A stretch of DNA of 64,000 nucleotides from Aplectana chamaeleonis (lineage: Eukaryota > Nematoda > Chromadorea > Rhabditida > Cosmocercidae), in assembly GCA_029168955.1 (NCBI GenBank), contig JAPDOI010000039.1:2895064-2959063 (forward strand). The letters run 5' to 3'. Made by a program: the position numbers and the translations under genes. How positions within the stretch are numbered: the first letter of the stretch is position 1; each line of letters opens with the position of its first letter. The notes under the pieces are model-generated. The model worked only from the letters and a program-made list of their open reading frames with translations. It did not search any database and was not told where the DNA came from. Of the stretch, positions 11,901-24,000 are shown in pieces.

Positions 11901-14900
11901 CCGTGCCGCAATGACTCTCTCGAATTTGGCAGGGGAGGGAAACCCCTAGTAGGTGCTCAAATTTAGTACGGCACGGTAAAGTGGGCGTGGCCAAGTGCGT
12001 CGCACCACAGTGCCCCCCCATCCCACATAGCCTTTTTTTTGTTGAAATTTCCTACTTTGAGGTGATTTCGGTGCTGAGCATGAGAATTATGGTCGTTCTT
12101 CCTTTTTCGCGAGATTACAGTACTGTCTCTATCGGAGCGAATTTCCTGTACGCAGTTGCGGATAGCCCCGTGGCCCCAACATTATTACCCGTGGTCCCAG
12201 TTCGATATTGCATGACGTGGGGGTTGCAGCAACGGTTATCTTCGAGTGCGGACCGAAATATTACATCGAGAAGTAATATTCCGGTTCGCAGCTTTCGTTT
12301 GGCGTTTCAAAATTCACTATAACCTTGCCCCGAGGGGGTGGAAGGGGGTTGATTCGCGAATTCAATATCCTTGTTTTATCTCAGCAGGAGCAGTGAATTT
12401 ATTGTGTTGTAGCTCCGTTATTCCGCGTTATGGTTTGTATATTATCTCTAGGAAGCTGTGTCATAGCTATTATCGCGCAACCCGGGAAGCGGAGCGGTTG
12501 TTTCTGAAACCCTACCATTGTGTTTTCTCAAAAACAACAGTCGGTTTCAATGGTAGAGATATCATAGCAGAGTCGCGGCTTGTCCCAACCAGAGATTGAC
12601 GATATCTCAGGCCCCTGTCAGAGTTGGATGAGTCGACGTATCCAGCCCGGTCGATACACACAGAAAGAATTGGAAATGGGATGCAAAAATCACCCGGTGT
12701 ATCCCTCCAACGCCCCCCCCCAATACCCAGCAACACCCACCCGGTCGATACGTATGATTAACCCGTTCACGAGCATGCCTAATTTTGGGTGGCTGCACGT
12801 TTGGACCGCGTGCAGTATTGCGTCAGCGTATATCGTGTCCCACGGGTGGGACACGCTGGCTTGAATAGCGTCCCACGAGTGATTGCTTTCGTTTTATTCT
12901 GTCTATATAGGGTTGGGCAGGGTTGCGACTCGGCACAACGGCGGTCGTAAAAATTGTGGCAAATTTCTGAGTAAAAAATGAAAATTTGGGCGGTTCATAA
13001 AATTTTCGGAGGAAAAAAGTTTTCTCCAAAGCAATAGTCGCCCTGAATTATTCGGTGTGCTGAATGCAATTTTGATATATATTTTTTGAGGGGGGTCGTA
13101 AAAAAATTCCAGGATTTTCGTAAACGGGGGGTCGTAGCTCCGCAGGAAATTGGCGCAACAGCCTGCTCAACCCTGTGTCAATATTGTACCTAGCAACGAT
13201 GGTCGGACAGTGTCAGAGTTTGAGCTCTCGAGACCCTTTCGTTATCCTGAGCAGCAACGCTTCAAAAAAGTAGACGAGTTTCAAACGATAGGTTTCTACT
13301 AAGCAACCAGGGCTGGGATTCATGAACGCACTGGGTCCCGGCAGGGTTTGGTTTGGCTAGCTGCCCCAGCTGGGACCACATCAAACCAAACCACCACCTC
13401 GGAGGTGTGGTTACGTGGGACTCAGGCGTAGCCCAGTCCTTACCAAACTTAGCTATGATGAATCGCTGGTTTGCGAACGTTTCCAACCAAATCCTGCTGG
13501 GACCCCCGGTTCAGCGTTCATGAATCCCAGCCCTGAAAGCTAGTAATACAAGGAAAAGAAATCATAAGATGCTTCTAAAGCTGCTTTACAGTTCTTTTTT
13601 CCTCTATCTCAGCCCACCTGATTTTAGAAAATTTTAAATATGTTGTTGCATTTGACCTACTGATGGACTACGAGGTTTTCATTTAGGTCTTGGGTAGGTT
13701 AATACATTGACCATATGTAGGTTCGAAAGTAGTTTCTTGTGGCGGAGAAATCGATTTTCGAAAAGGGTGTCCCACCGGTGGGACACGCGGTCCGAAGTGG
13801 TAGTCAACGCGTGTCCCACCGGTGGTACACGTGGTTGTGAATGGGTTAAAATGATGGGGTGAGTTTGAGAAAAGCACCCGGTGTATCCGACGCGGTCGAT
13901 ATCCATGCAATACGTGGATGACGGGGGATGAGAAAATTTCAGGGTGGGCAGGCCGATTATAAAACATTGCGTATCACTAGAAAGCTATCGACACTGCTAC
14001 CTCTGTTCCTTCACCTTGCTCTTCTTTACTATTTCTCTGAACAGGTGCAATCCTATTGGCCACGTAAGCATCGTCATCACTTCCAGTGAGCTCTAGTCGC
14101 ATACACCGGGTGATTTTCTCAACCTCACCCATCATTTTATTCATACGTATCGACCGGTTGGGTGTCGGTTGGTTACAGTTGCAAGTAGCATCAACTCTGA
14201 CAGGGGCCTCAGACACGCTGACGGTCGTTCAGCGGGGTAAAAAGGCTTGTCGGTGCGACCGCGGGAGCAAAAACGTGGAGGAGTCGAATTGTCGGTTGTA
14301 CCGCAGATAAAGAGAAATTCAATTCACGGAGACGGTTATTTGGCGGTGGAAAACGGGTTGACGGTGCAACGGCGGGGACGTGCTCTGCCGCCAAATATGT
14401 GACGTTCCGCAACTCAGACAAAGCACGGGTGCGCCGCCATCAACATGTTCAGACCAATATTAACAATGATAGGGGTATGAAAGGCGCCTCATCTTACAGT
14501 GTGCCTCAGTGGGCTCTTCGGAGCCGGACTTGGACGGTGACCTCGAGTCACTTCCCAGAAGATCCACCGGATGCCGGAGGATAATTTTGTCGCCGAGGGG
14601 AAGGGGCTCACCACGGCTTAGGTGGGGGTGATACTCAACTGTGGGGCAATCTTCCCATGGTTTGCAGTAGGGTGGATCCCTCCGTGGACCGTGGCTGCGG
14701 GATCACCTCTTTTGTGGGGACCACGACAGGGTGTCCCCGGGGTCCCCTCTGTGGACCCGAGACTACCCAGGATGTATTGAAAAGCGCGTGACAGGCAATC
14801 TGATTCGGTTGTACCGCGGTGTGAGATCGGTTGAGTAACGGTGGAAGACCGGTTGCCACGCAGATGCCCCAGCGGGCCAACCGACGTTCCCCCGCTGAAT

Positions 14901-17900
14901 AACCGCCCACGTGTTTGTGCGGTTGTACGGATGGCGAGTAGGCAGGGGCAACCGACATTCCCCCGCGGAATAACCGCCCCCATGTCTGAGATGCCTTTGA
15001 ATACCGGTGTAAAGGCATCGGTTATGTATATCCTCTGCTTCTGAGTGAAATTTATTCCCGTTAATCGCGTGCGTCTACGCGCGTACGCTGCGTCTCCTTC
15101 TCCCCACTTTTTCTCGCTGTCTCTATCCTCGCTCCGCAAAAGCGAGCGAGGGAACAGAGTAAATTCGGCTTGGAACCAGAGGATAGATAGCGTTATCAAT
15201 GCCCCAAAAAATGAGCCCCTTTCGCGTTTTTCTCCTAACAAATCAAAGACTCCCACTGAACTACTGTATAACTGCCGTAACAGGGTTGAGCAGGCCGTTG
15301 CGCCAATTTTTAGCGGAGCTACGACCCCCCCCCCCTTTTTGACCAAAATTTTGCGAAAATTTTCCGGACGCCCCCCCCGAGATCGAAAACTTTTGCCCAT
15401 ATTCAGGTAACTGACTGAGAAGCTTGAAATGCATACTTCTTCCATGCAACTATTTTGGAAGAAATTTAAGTTGATCCGCAATTTTTACAAACCCCTTCCC
15501 AAGTTTTCATTTTTTTTTCTCCACAAATTCTTCAAATTTTTCACGACCTCCGTTGTGCCGAGTCGCAACCCTGCTCAACCCTGTGCCGTAATCTTTCGAT
15601 TACTGAAAACGGATGTATTAATTTTGTTTAGCACTCTTAATAACTCACAAATCGGTATTTTGTTTTTGATTAGACGACAATTGTTTCAACTGGATTGATC
15701 GCACGGTTGGTCACACCAACCACTTTAGGGAATTTTTATACTTGAAACACGGATTGATCCGTCTGTTTTGTTTGGTGCTGTCAGTGCTAAGCAGTCTGAA
15801 AGGACTTGAGTACGAAAGCACTCTTAGGCCCCGGTCATAGTTGGATGATCGGCGTAGCCAGCCCGGTCGATAATCATGAAAGACATGAATGAGGTGGTAT
15901 GCAAAAAAGCACCCGGTGTGGCCGACCCGGTCGATACTCACAAGATATAAGGTAAGAAATGAATGGGATCACTGGCTTTATTCCACATACTTCACACATA
16001 TCGACCGCGTCGGCCACACCGGGTGTTTCCTTCAACCTCCTTCGTCCACGTTTTTCATAGGTATCGACCGGGTTGGCCACTGCAGGTTACGGCGTTTCTC
16101 TCAACCAACTATGACCGGGGCCCTCAAATGGTTCGAAATTCATTTGGTTACACAGATTTTCAGGCACTAATTCCTTCATTGTAGCAGATTTTGTGGTGTT
16201 TCAGGTATATGAGCGATGGATGGAGTCCCAACCAGATGAGCAGGCTTGGCAGACATGCATCATCTTTCGAAATAGGTAACTTTTCGAATTTTTTCTTATT
16301 CTTTCGCTTTTAAAGTATTATTAGAGAATGAAAGGGCGTCACCCTCTGCGTGTTCATAGCGTTAGGTCCACCCTGTCCTGAAAATTTTCCAAGTTTCCAA
16401 CATTTGTTTTCTTCATTTAGTTTGAGCTAGTCTGATCTTAATTACTTACTCAGTTGCATTTTTGTAAATTATGAGGGAATCATATACTCATGCTCAGGCA
16501 AACAATCGCTGAGAGCGGGACCGGCTCCTCCCAATTATGACGTCATCGCCCGGACAGCGGCCGAGGGCGAGCGGTGGTGCCGCGGACGCCGGGTAAGGTA
16601 TATGACACCACCGTGGGAGTGCGCCGGGCGCCGGATGAAGTGTATGGAACCCCAGTCTCAGTGCGCCGGACGCAGCTTGTAGTAGGCGGAACCGCAGTGG
16701 GAGTGCGCAGGACACCGGTGGCAGAATGCGAAACCCAAATGAGTATGCTTCCGACGTCGTAAAAAAGTGTACGGGACCAAAGAGGGAGTGTGCAGGACGT
16801 CACGGCTTATGTGCAGGCCAAATCGAGCAATCACGGCGTCCCTTGCTTAATGGATTTCCGTTTCTTTTCCTTGTCTTTTCGCTTTCTGTACTCAGACAGG
16901 AATATCGGATCACCCGAAGAGTTTCTGTCTTCCTTCGCTTCCGTGAATACAGCCAGTGCGATTTCCCCCCACGGTTTTTTACCTTGAAGGCAGTGTTCAA
17001 GATGATTTCGTCCCCGAGTTTTTCAAATAAAACAATGCGTTGGCAACCAAGTGTTACCAAAATTACGAAGAAACCGCGAGAAACGCACTAAAACGTCTTA
17101 TTTCAGTGACATTATTCGCTGGCCTGGACTAGTTGTCCCGTTGGATAAACATGTTCGCGGTGGTTGTCACCTGTGAAAAATGGGGCTAATCAAAAAGGGA
17201 ACAATATTATCGATCGAGAAAAACAATATTAGCTTGGATTTGAGGAAAGTACGAAGCAACACAGAGTAGAGAATTGCAAAATACGGTTCCACAGAAGATT
17301 TCATTGTCACAACAAACAGTTCCAGTGAGAGTGAAGAGGCTGCGTGATACTCAAGGATTTTGTATACTTCTGGTGCGTTTTTCTCAATTTCAATGTCATT
17401 TTAGTTCTACCCGGGGGCCACTTAATCAATATAGCGAATAATCTCAAGATTGAAGATTATCGTGAACACTGCCTTTCAGTCCGTTTTCTATCATCCGAGG
17501 GACCATTGAAAGGTGCGTGGTGCAGTGTCAGACATGAAAAAACATGGTAAAGCGAATGATCACGTTCTAATGTGTTTATCATATGCACTGCGGGTATAAA
17601 AGGTGCCTCATCTCACTTGAGTCCTCATTCGGCATTCTGATACCGGCCCTGAAAAGTGACTTCGAGTCGCTCTCCGGTGGCCAGCATATTTTTGACCGCT
17701 GGGGGAGAGAGGATCCCACGGCTGGGGGATGGGGCGGTTTTCGCCGCGGTCCGCAAGCTCGGCGAAGGTTACGCCCTTGTTGCGGATCGAGGTGGGGCTT
17801 TCTCTGCCGTGGAACGCCCATGAACCTCTCGAGATGATTCATATTTTCTGATTTAAAGAAAAAATAGGGGAGCATTTCGAAAATCGCTCGGACAGCGACC

Positions 17901-20900
17901 GCAGTGCCAAGTGCGACTGAATATCGCTCCGAGCGGGACTGCGGTCGCCCGGAGAGTGACTGCTGTGGCTCGAGTAGATGGATAATTCTCGCTTGGAACG
18001 GAGAGACAGCGTCGCTCGAATCGCTCTCCGGTGGCGCTCCGAGTGATGGTTTGTCTGAGTGATTATAGAGAAAACAACGGTTCTCCATCAGCAGGAGGGA
18101 GCTAGGGCGCGTTTGGAGAAACACTGCCACCTCATTGACCTCCACAATGTTTCATGAGACAAATCGAATTTCACTCTCTTTGGTGCTGAATCCCTTTTTT
18201 CGAAGTATCATTCATAGGTAGTCGGCACGGATTGCTCGGTAATTTTTGATTTCTTCTGGACGGCGTAGTTCGCGTTGGCAAAAAGCCTGTGCACGTATGT
18301 CATAACATATGTGCACCGAGTGTGCGTCAACGCACTCTACTTTGGCAAGAAGGAACCAGAAGTAAGGTCTCTTCTAGAGTTCCATTGCGGCGTGATGAGA
18401 TTTTTTCTGTGGGCGTCGATCGATAACGCGCCGCTCGTCGATGCGCATGTGAATCATGACATCGCGCCGCGCCGCGGTGGAACTCTAAAAACCCCATAAC
18501 AGTACGATTCATGCCAACTGCATGTGGGAAGGGTATTTCCTGGTCCAGAATCGCTGATGAAGCAGGGCCAAGGTAGTCGTTTGCTGAGGCGCGAAAAATT
18601 TAGGAATCGAGGTGGCAGAAATTTATCGTAGTAGCACAGTGCAGAGGGGAAGGAAAATGTGTATTTATTAATAGTGACCTTTATCGATTAATAAATAATA
18701 GAGAACGGTCATTGGTTTTACCGTTTATTGGTCAATTAATGGCACATGTTTTCAGGTTTCTTTTGATAGCTGTTGGGATGAAGAATATGAGGAACAGCAT
18801 GACGTTCAAGAAGAACACTTTGATGCCATATGTTTTATGTGCTGTTTTACCGGAAATAAATAAGTGCGGATTTTTATGTGTTTGAATCTATCTTAGCACC
18901 ACGTTTGTCGCTTGAATAAAATGCTCGATCAAACCAAAGATATAGAAGAGTCGTTTGAGTGCAGAATAAGGTTTCATCAATCTAGATTCACGGCTGCTGA
19001 TTGACGCTTTGAAGAAACAATGAGGTGGGGATCTACACTTAGGAGACCGCGTCTACCCACTGCTCGCCCACCGATGAACTCGATTTTTTTGCCATAACTT
19101 CAAAATACATGATTAATTTTAATTTTTGCTGGAATACTAGTGCTAGAATGACTTTAAAATACTGGTGGGCAGGCATTCAACACCTTAAGGGCAGGATTCT
19201 CGATAAAATCGGTTGTTGTGCTATCCCCATGGAATGGTAAATCTTGTCATCGCAAAAGTAAAAATAAGTAAAAAATTGGAGAAAAACGCTCAGGGACAAG
19301 CTATGGCCTGGTTCCCTCCCGCCCAATTATCGGGATTTGCGTAAAAGGCTGTTTTGTCAGCTTTTATTTTGCTTCTAAGGCAATTTCTGAGCATTACTGG
19401 AGACTACTGACTAGTTCAACAGCAAAATAAAAGGCGAATAAGCAAGCATTAATGAAAATCTTGTTAGTTGGGGGGCCGGCCGGCACCTGTAATTAATTGT
19501 TGTACTTGGTTTTTAGCGTTTTTTATGCGAATTTTTGCAGGTATCTTCACTTATTTTTTTTTTTGAAGAGCAAGTCTACATTCCCATGAAGAGAACTCAA
19601 AAGTCGTTTCAATCGCGAACCCTGCCTTTAACATTCCATACGAAAATGTCAGTTTCAGAAGGTTCGAAATGGCTGGCTCCGAGGAGCAAGGGACCATCGC
19701 GTAGACTTGCCGTGAAGTGCGCTTTCTTGTTAGCAATTGAACGACCAGACCTAATTGCCAGAATCACCTAGACTCTGGAATACCCCTAATGACCTGTGGA
19801 TTTCGATAATCACCAGCAGCGGGGCGGTGAGCCTCTGTGAAATATAGCTAGTGATAAGGAGTTTCCGACGGAAAAGCCACCGCTCCGCGCCGTGATAATC
19901 GAAAACAGGAGTTCACTTGGAGTGAAACAAAGTCTATGTAGCCATGTTTTTCTGAAGGACTACCTCCTTGGTACTCAGAAAAAAACTGTTTCTGCTGCCG
20001 GAGTCACAGTAGAATAAAAAATTATGAGCTGAAGTGTTACGAGCTCTGTAGGTATAATTACGTTTAACTGTCATAAACAGAGAACTTTCGGTGAGGGCTG
20101 TTCTCACAGACTTGTTGGTAAGGCATCTTTCGTAGCCCTCAACGCACTCTCGGTAAGCGCGGCGGAATATGAAAGTCCTCAACGCCTGTGCCGTTCATAC
20201 AGCACCGCCTAAAGCCTAGTTTTGACTGCAGGCGATCGCTGCGGCCATGCGAGGAACAACTGCTCCTTCATCGCGCGTAATGGAAAGCCGCTCCAATTGT
20301 GATCGCTTCGTGGCAAACGTCCTACATCGCTGGGTCGCGGCGACGAAATCCTGTGTTTTACTGCTATTATGGCAGCGATGGAGCGATTGCCAGCTAATGA
20401 CACGTTTCGTCTAGTAAACTTTGAGCCTTTTGCATGACAATATCAGTGTTTACGAGTCGAAACGTGTTATTGATAACTATCCGCCATTAATTTCACTGAT
20501 TGATTGAATTTCTTCGATCATCCGTGAGGCTATGCACTATGAACAGAATCGCTGCCGCTGCTACATCGCTGCAGCAGCGGGTCTGAAATCGCTGCGCTGA
20601 AAAACGGCAGCGATGCAGTCAAAACTAGGCTTAAACTGCCATGACAGTTTCACCATTTAGATCAATGCTCGCTGCTCACTTTAAGTCCACTTCAACGTAA
20701 ATAATTCTGGGCCTAACCTACACTACCGCATACGCAAATGCAAGCCGAGAATTTATGTGCAAGTCAGATTTGTAGCCCAACTTTGACCCGCACCGCCGGA
20801 GATTTTATAGTTGTTTCCCGTAAACTTTCATAGTCCAACGCTAATCCCGCGCGTGCGCTTCACGGTGAGGACTATGAAAGATGCTCAAGGGCGAGCCGTG

Positions 20901-21046
20901 ATGGTCGTCATGAACTTGGGACGACCGGCCGCGATTATGATACCAATAATATTCACAATAATAGTAATGCTATTAATAGTAGCGATAATAATAATAATAA
21001 TAACGATGGTGATAATAATTTTAATAATAATAATAATAATAATATT

Positions 21047-21083
<37 letters not shown>

Positions 21084-24000
21084 GTAATAATAATAACGGT
21101 AATAATAATAATAACAATAATAATAATAATAATAGTAACGATAACAACATTGATAATAACAGTATTGATCTAAAAAAATGAAAAATGACAATAATACTAA
21201 TAATCATAAGAAAATTGACTATAATATTGATATTGGTATTAAAATAATAACAGCGGCAATAATAAGAAGCGTTTATAAATTTATTGATAAAAGTATTAGT
21301 AGTAGTGATGATATTAGTTAAAGTTCGAGTGTTCTTTCTTTCAAGCACTGTCTGATCCATCACAAATGTCCTAGAAAGGTCAAAAAGTGTATTAAGCACC
21401 ACTGTTTGCTGTGAGTATGAATACATCCCTTTCCTAGAGCTCTACAATGCTCTAATAATTTGTAAATGTAATATTAACTTCAAAAATTGGGATGAATCCT
21501 AATCATTCGGAGCTTTCGACAGCGATTTGGGCGGTCAATCGGCAACGAACTATTGAATCGTTGTCTTCGACCTCCCCAGACTGCGGTTCGAAAATTTCGG
21601 GGTCACCCAACAACATTCCTGAGGAGCTCGCCAGGACGGCGGGTTTACTACAGGCCTTCATTTCGCATCAATGATAAGGTGAACTCTGGCGCCGCCGTAG
21701 TGGGCTACGCGGTCGAGCCTCACCGGCTGCGTACGCGCCACGTGCTCACTTGTGCTATGTAGATAGCCTGCGATAAGATAAATAATCAGAAACAGGAGAA
21801 TACAGGAAATGGTGAATGCACTCGACACAAGATATTTATCCTATCACTGGCTATCTAGCAGAAAGAAGCACGCAGCGCGACCGCACTCAGCCGATTAGGC
21901 TCGATCGCATAGTCAGAGTTTAAACCTCACGGAGTAAGGCCGGATTATACTTCACGCGACCAGCAACAGCGATGGTACACACTAAAATTCCATAGCGAGT
22001 ATTCATGGCAGCAGATGATTTCAAGCCGAAAATTGAGTTCTCAGTGATACGGAGACCATTTCAGTTGAGTCGAAAAAAACAACGACCTCCCCCAAATTTT
22101 CGAGTTTCCCAAAGAAAAAATAACGACCCACTCCGGTCCCACGTTGGTTTGCGGACCAACGTGAGCTCGACCCTGGTTGTACCTCATCTAGAAGTTTTGT
22201 AAGCTATGAGCTCTTACTCATGAAGAAAATGGCTTATATATAAAGGCGTGACCAGACCTTCAAAATATCCATGCTTCTATAGCGTTTGGTTGGTTGTATT
22301 GCTGCCACGCGGTGGAGTAACCGCAGTGGCGGTATTAATGGCGCTGCTGGGAGACAATTTTTATCACGTGCGGTGAAGAAGGCGCGGACAATGGCTGAAA
22401 ACTTGTACGACGGGTGCACTTTTCGGGATCAGTGTTCCGCTGAAATGGCTCAAATAAATTGAAGAAGACGTATCCGCACGTTTCTTGGGATAAAATGTGA
22501 CCTACGCTAAGATGTAGCGGAAGATCTAGAAATTGAAATTATGTTCGGACAGAGTCTTTGGGTGCTGTTTTCGTCTATTTCGATGTACGAGGCAATGATA
22601 ATAGCAATGATAATATTTGTAATCGGTTCTAGCCTTTTTCATATTTGTTTGACTTTTTTCTGTTTTCATTTTTGTGTGGCTGGATTCATTTGCTCTGATC
22701 TCTAGTTGCTTTGACCACTCGAACTTGTGTATGCACCAATAAATATTAATTAGTAAAACTGTTGACTCCGGCAGGCGTTGGTTTCTGTTGCCTACCCGTG
22801 AAAACGCCAGCTATTGAAACTGGCAAATGGCAGTCACCAACATAGAAATAGGTGAGTTTGGTGCTACATTAGACAAAACGTGAAAATGTCAGTCTCATGT
22901 TACAGAATTTTTTGAAGATTTCTGAAGACATAAGCTGACCTCAGGGATGCCCAAACACATTGGGATGATTTTCGATATATGTCGCAATTTCAGTCCCCGC
23001 AATTTCAATACCCTAAACTGAAGAAAAAGGACAATCTGTCCTGTACTGACCTATGCCAGAATTCGCTCCAGTAACAGCAGCGACTTTTCCAACCGCTGCC
23101 ACGTCCTCATCGAATCTCAGACCTCTGATGTAGCGCCTCAAATGGACTTCTGTTGTGCAGTGTATGTATTGTGACCGATCTTGACTCTAATTAGCGCATC
23201 ATTTTGTTAAATGATGCACCTCAACGTCTTCTTGGCAATCATGTTGGACTATGATCAAACTTGAGCCATGGCTTAAAGGCAGTGGTCACGATGAAAAACG
23301 TTATCCATAAAACTACAAAAATCAGCTTAGATCAAAAACAGCTCAAAAACTATGAAGGTAGCGCGGTGAGAAACGGGCTAGAATTAGAGTTATTAAGACC
23401 CTAAATTTCCAGTTCGTGCACACGTGCACAGAAAGATAATAGTCTCATGCCGAGCAGTCGAAAATCATCGACACTCAGAGGAAAAAATAAATTCAAATTT
23501 ACCTAATAAAACAAATATACCAATGAAAGCAAGCACTTCAGTCGATGTGTTTGACTAGATGTGTACATAAAGCCGAAGGTTCATTGATTGAAATTCAATT
23601 TCAAGCCAGCTGATGTTCTTGATATTAGAGATCATCGATGCCGATGATGTGGGTGGGCTCGTCCACCATCAAAAGACAAGAAAGTTCAGGCTTCAAATTT
23701 GGCCCAGAACAGCGTTTTTTTCGCGATTTTTACTTATAGGTCCTACTACTCTATACCCAGAGAAGGGTTTAGAGAGGAAAAGAAGACGATCATAATTGAG
23801 CGCGACCACTGCCTTTAAAAGCATCGTACACGATGAAAACCTTACATAGGTTTTTGACGTTTTCGTGTTGTTATATCCCTATAGTGAATAAAGGTTGCTA
23901 AAATCCCTCTCGAAAACGTCAACTTTCCAAGAAAACCCATTTCAAGAAAGCTCAAAACAAATTTGAAGTTCCCGCCGACATCAACTTGGGATAGTTTGGC

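Larger units (their letters stand above)
12609..14209. mobile_element. Family P element P1 (CGGTCGATA motif), carrying nested elements
   Basis: Outer inverted ends are AGGCCCCTGTCAGAGTTGGA and its complement at the right. Internal inverted CGGTCGATA / TATCGACCG motifs lie next to CACCCGGTGTATCC-type blocks, the layout seen in the compact P2 copy. P1 is about 1.6 kb because a Q element (12912-13173) and a 228-bp hAT-like MITE (13308-13535) are inside it. No transposase frame is visible. Confidence 0.65.

Noticed and set aside
14618..15481. 287-codon minus-strand reading frame
   Set aside because: It runs through R1, N1 and Q2 repeat sequence, has no recognisable domain, and overlaps open frames on the other strand.
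20811..21426. Ile-rich and Leu-rich membrane-like frames
   Set aside because: Translations of the TAA microsatellite.
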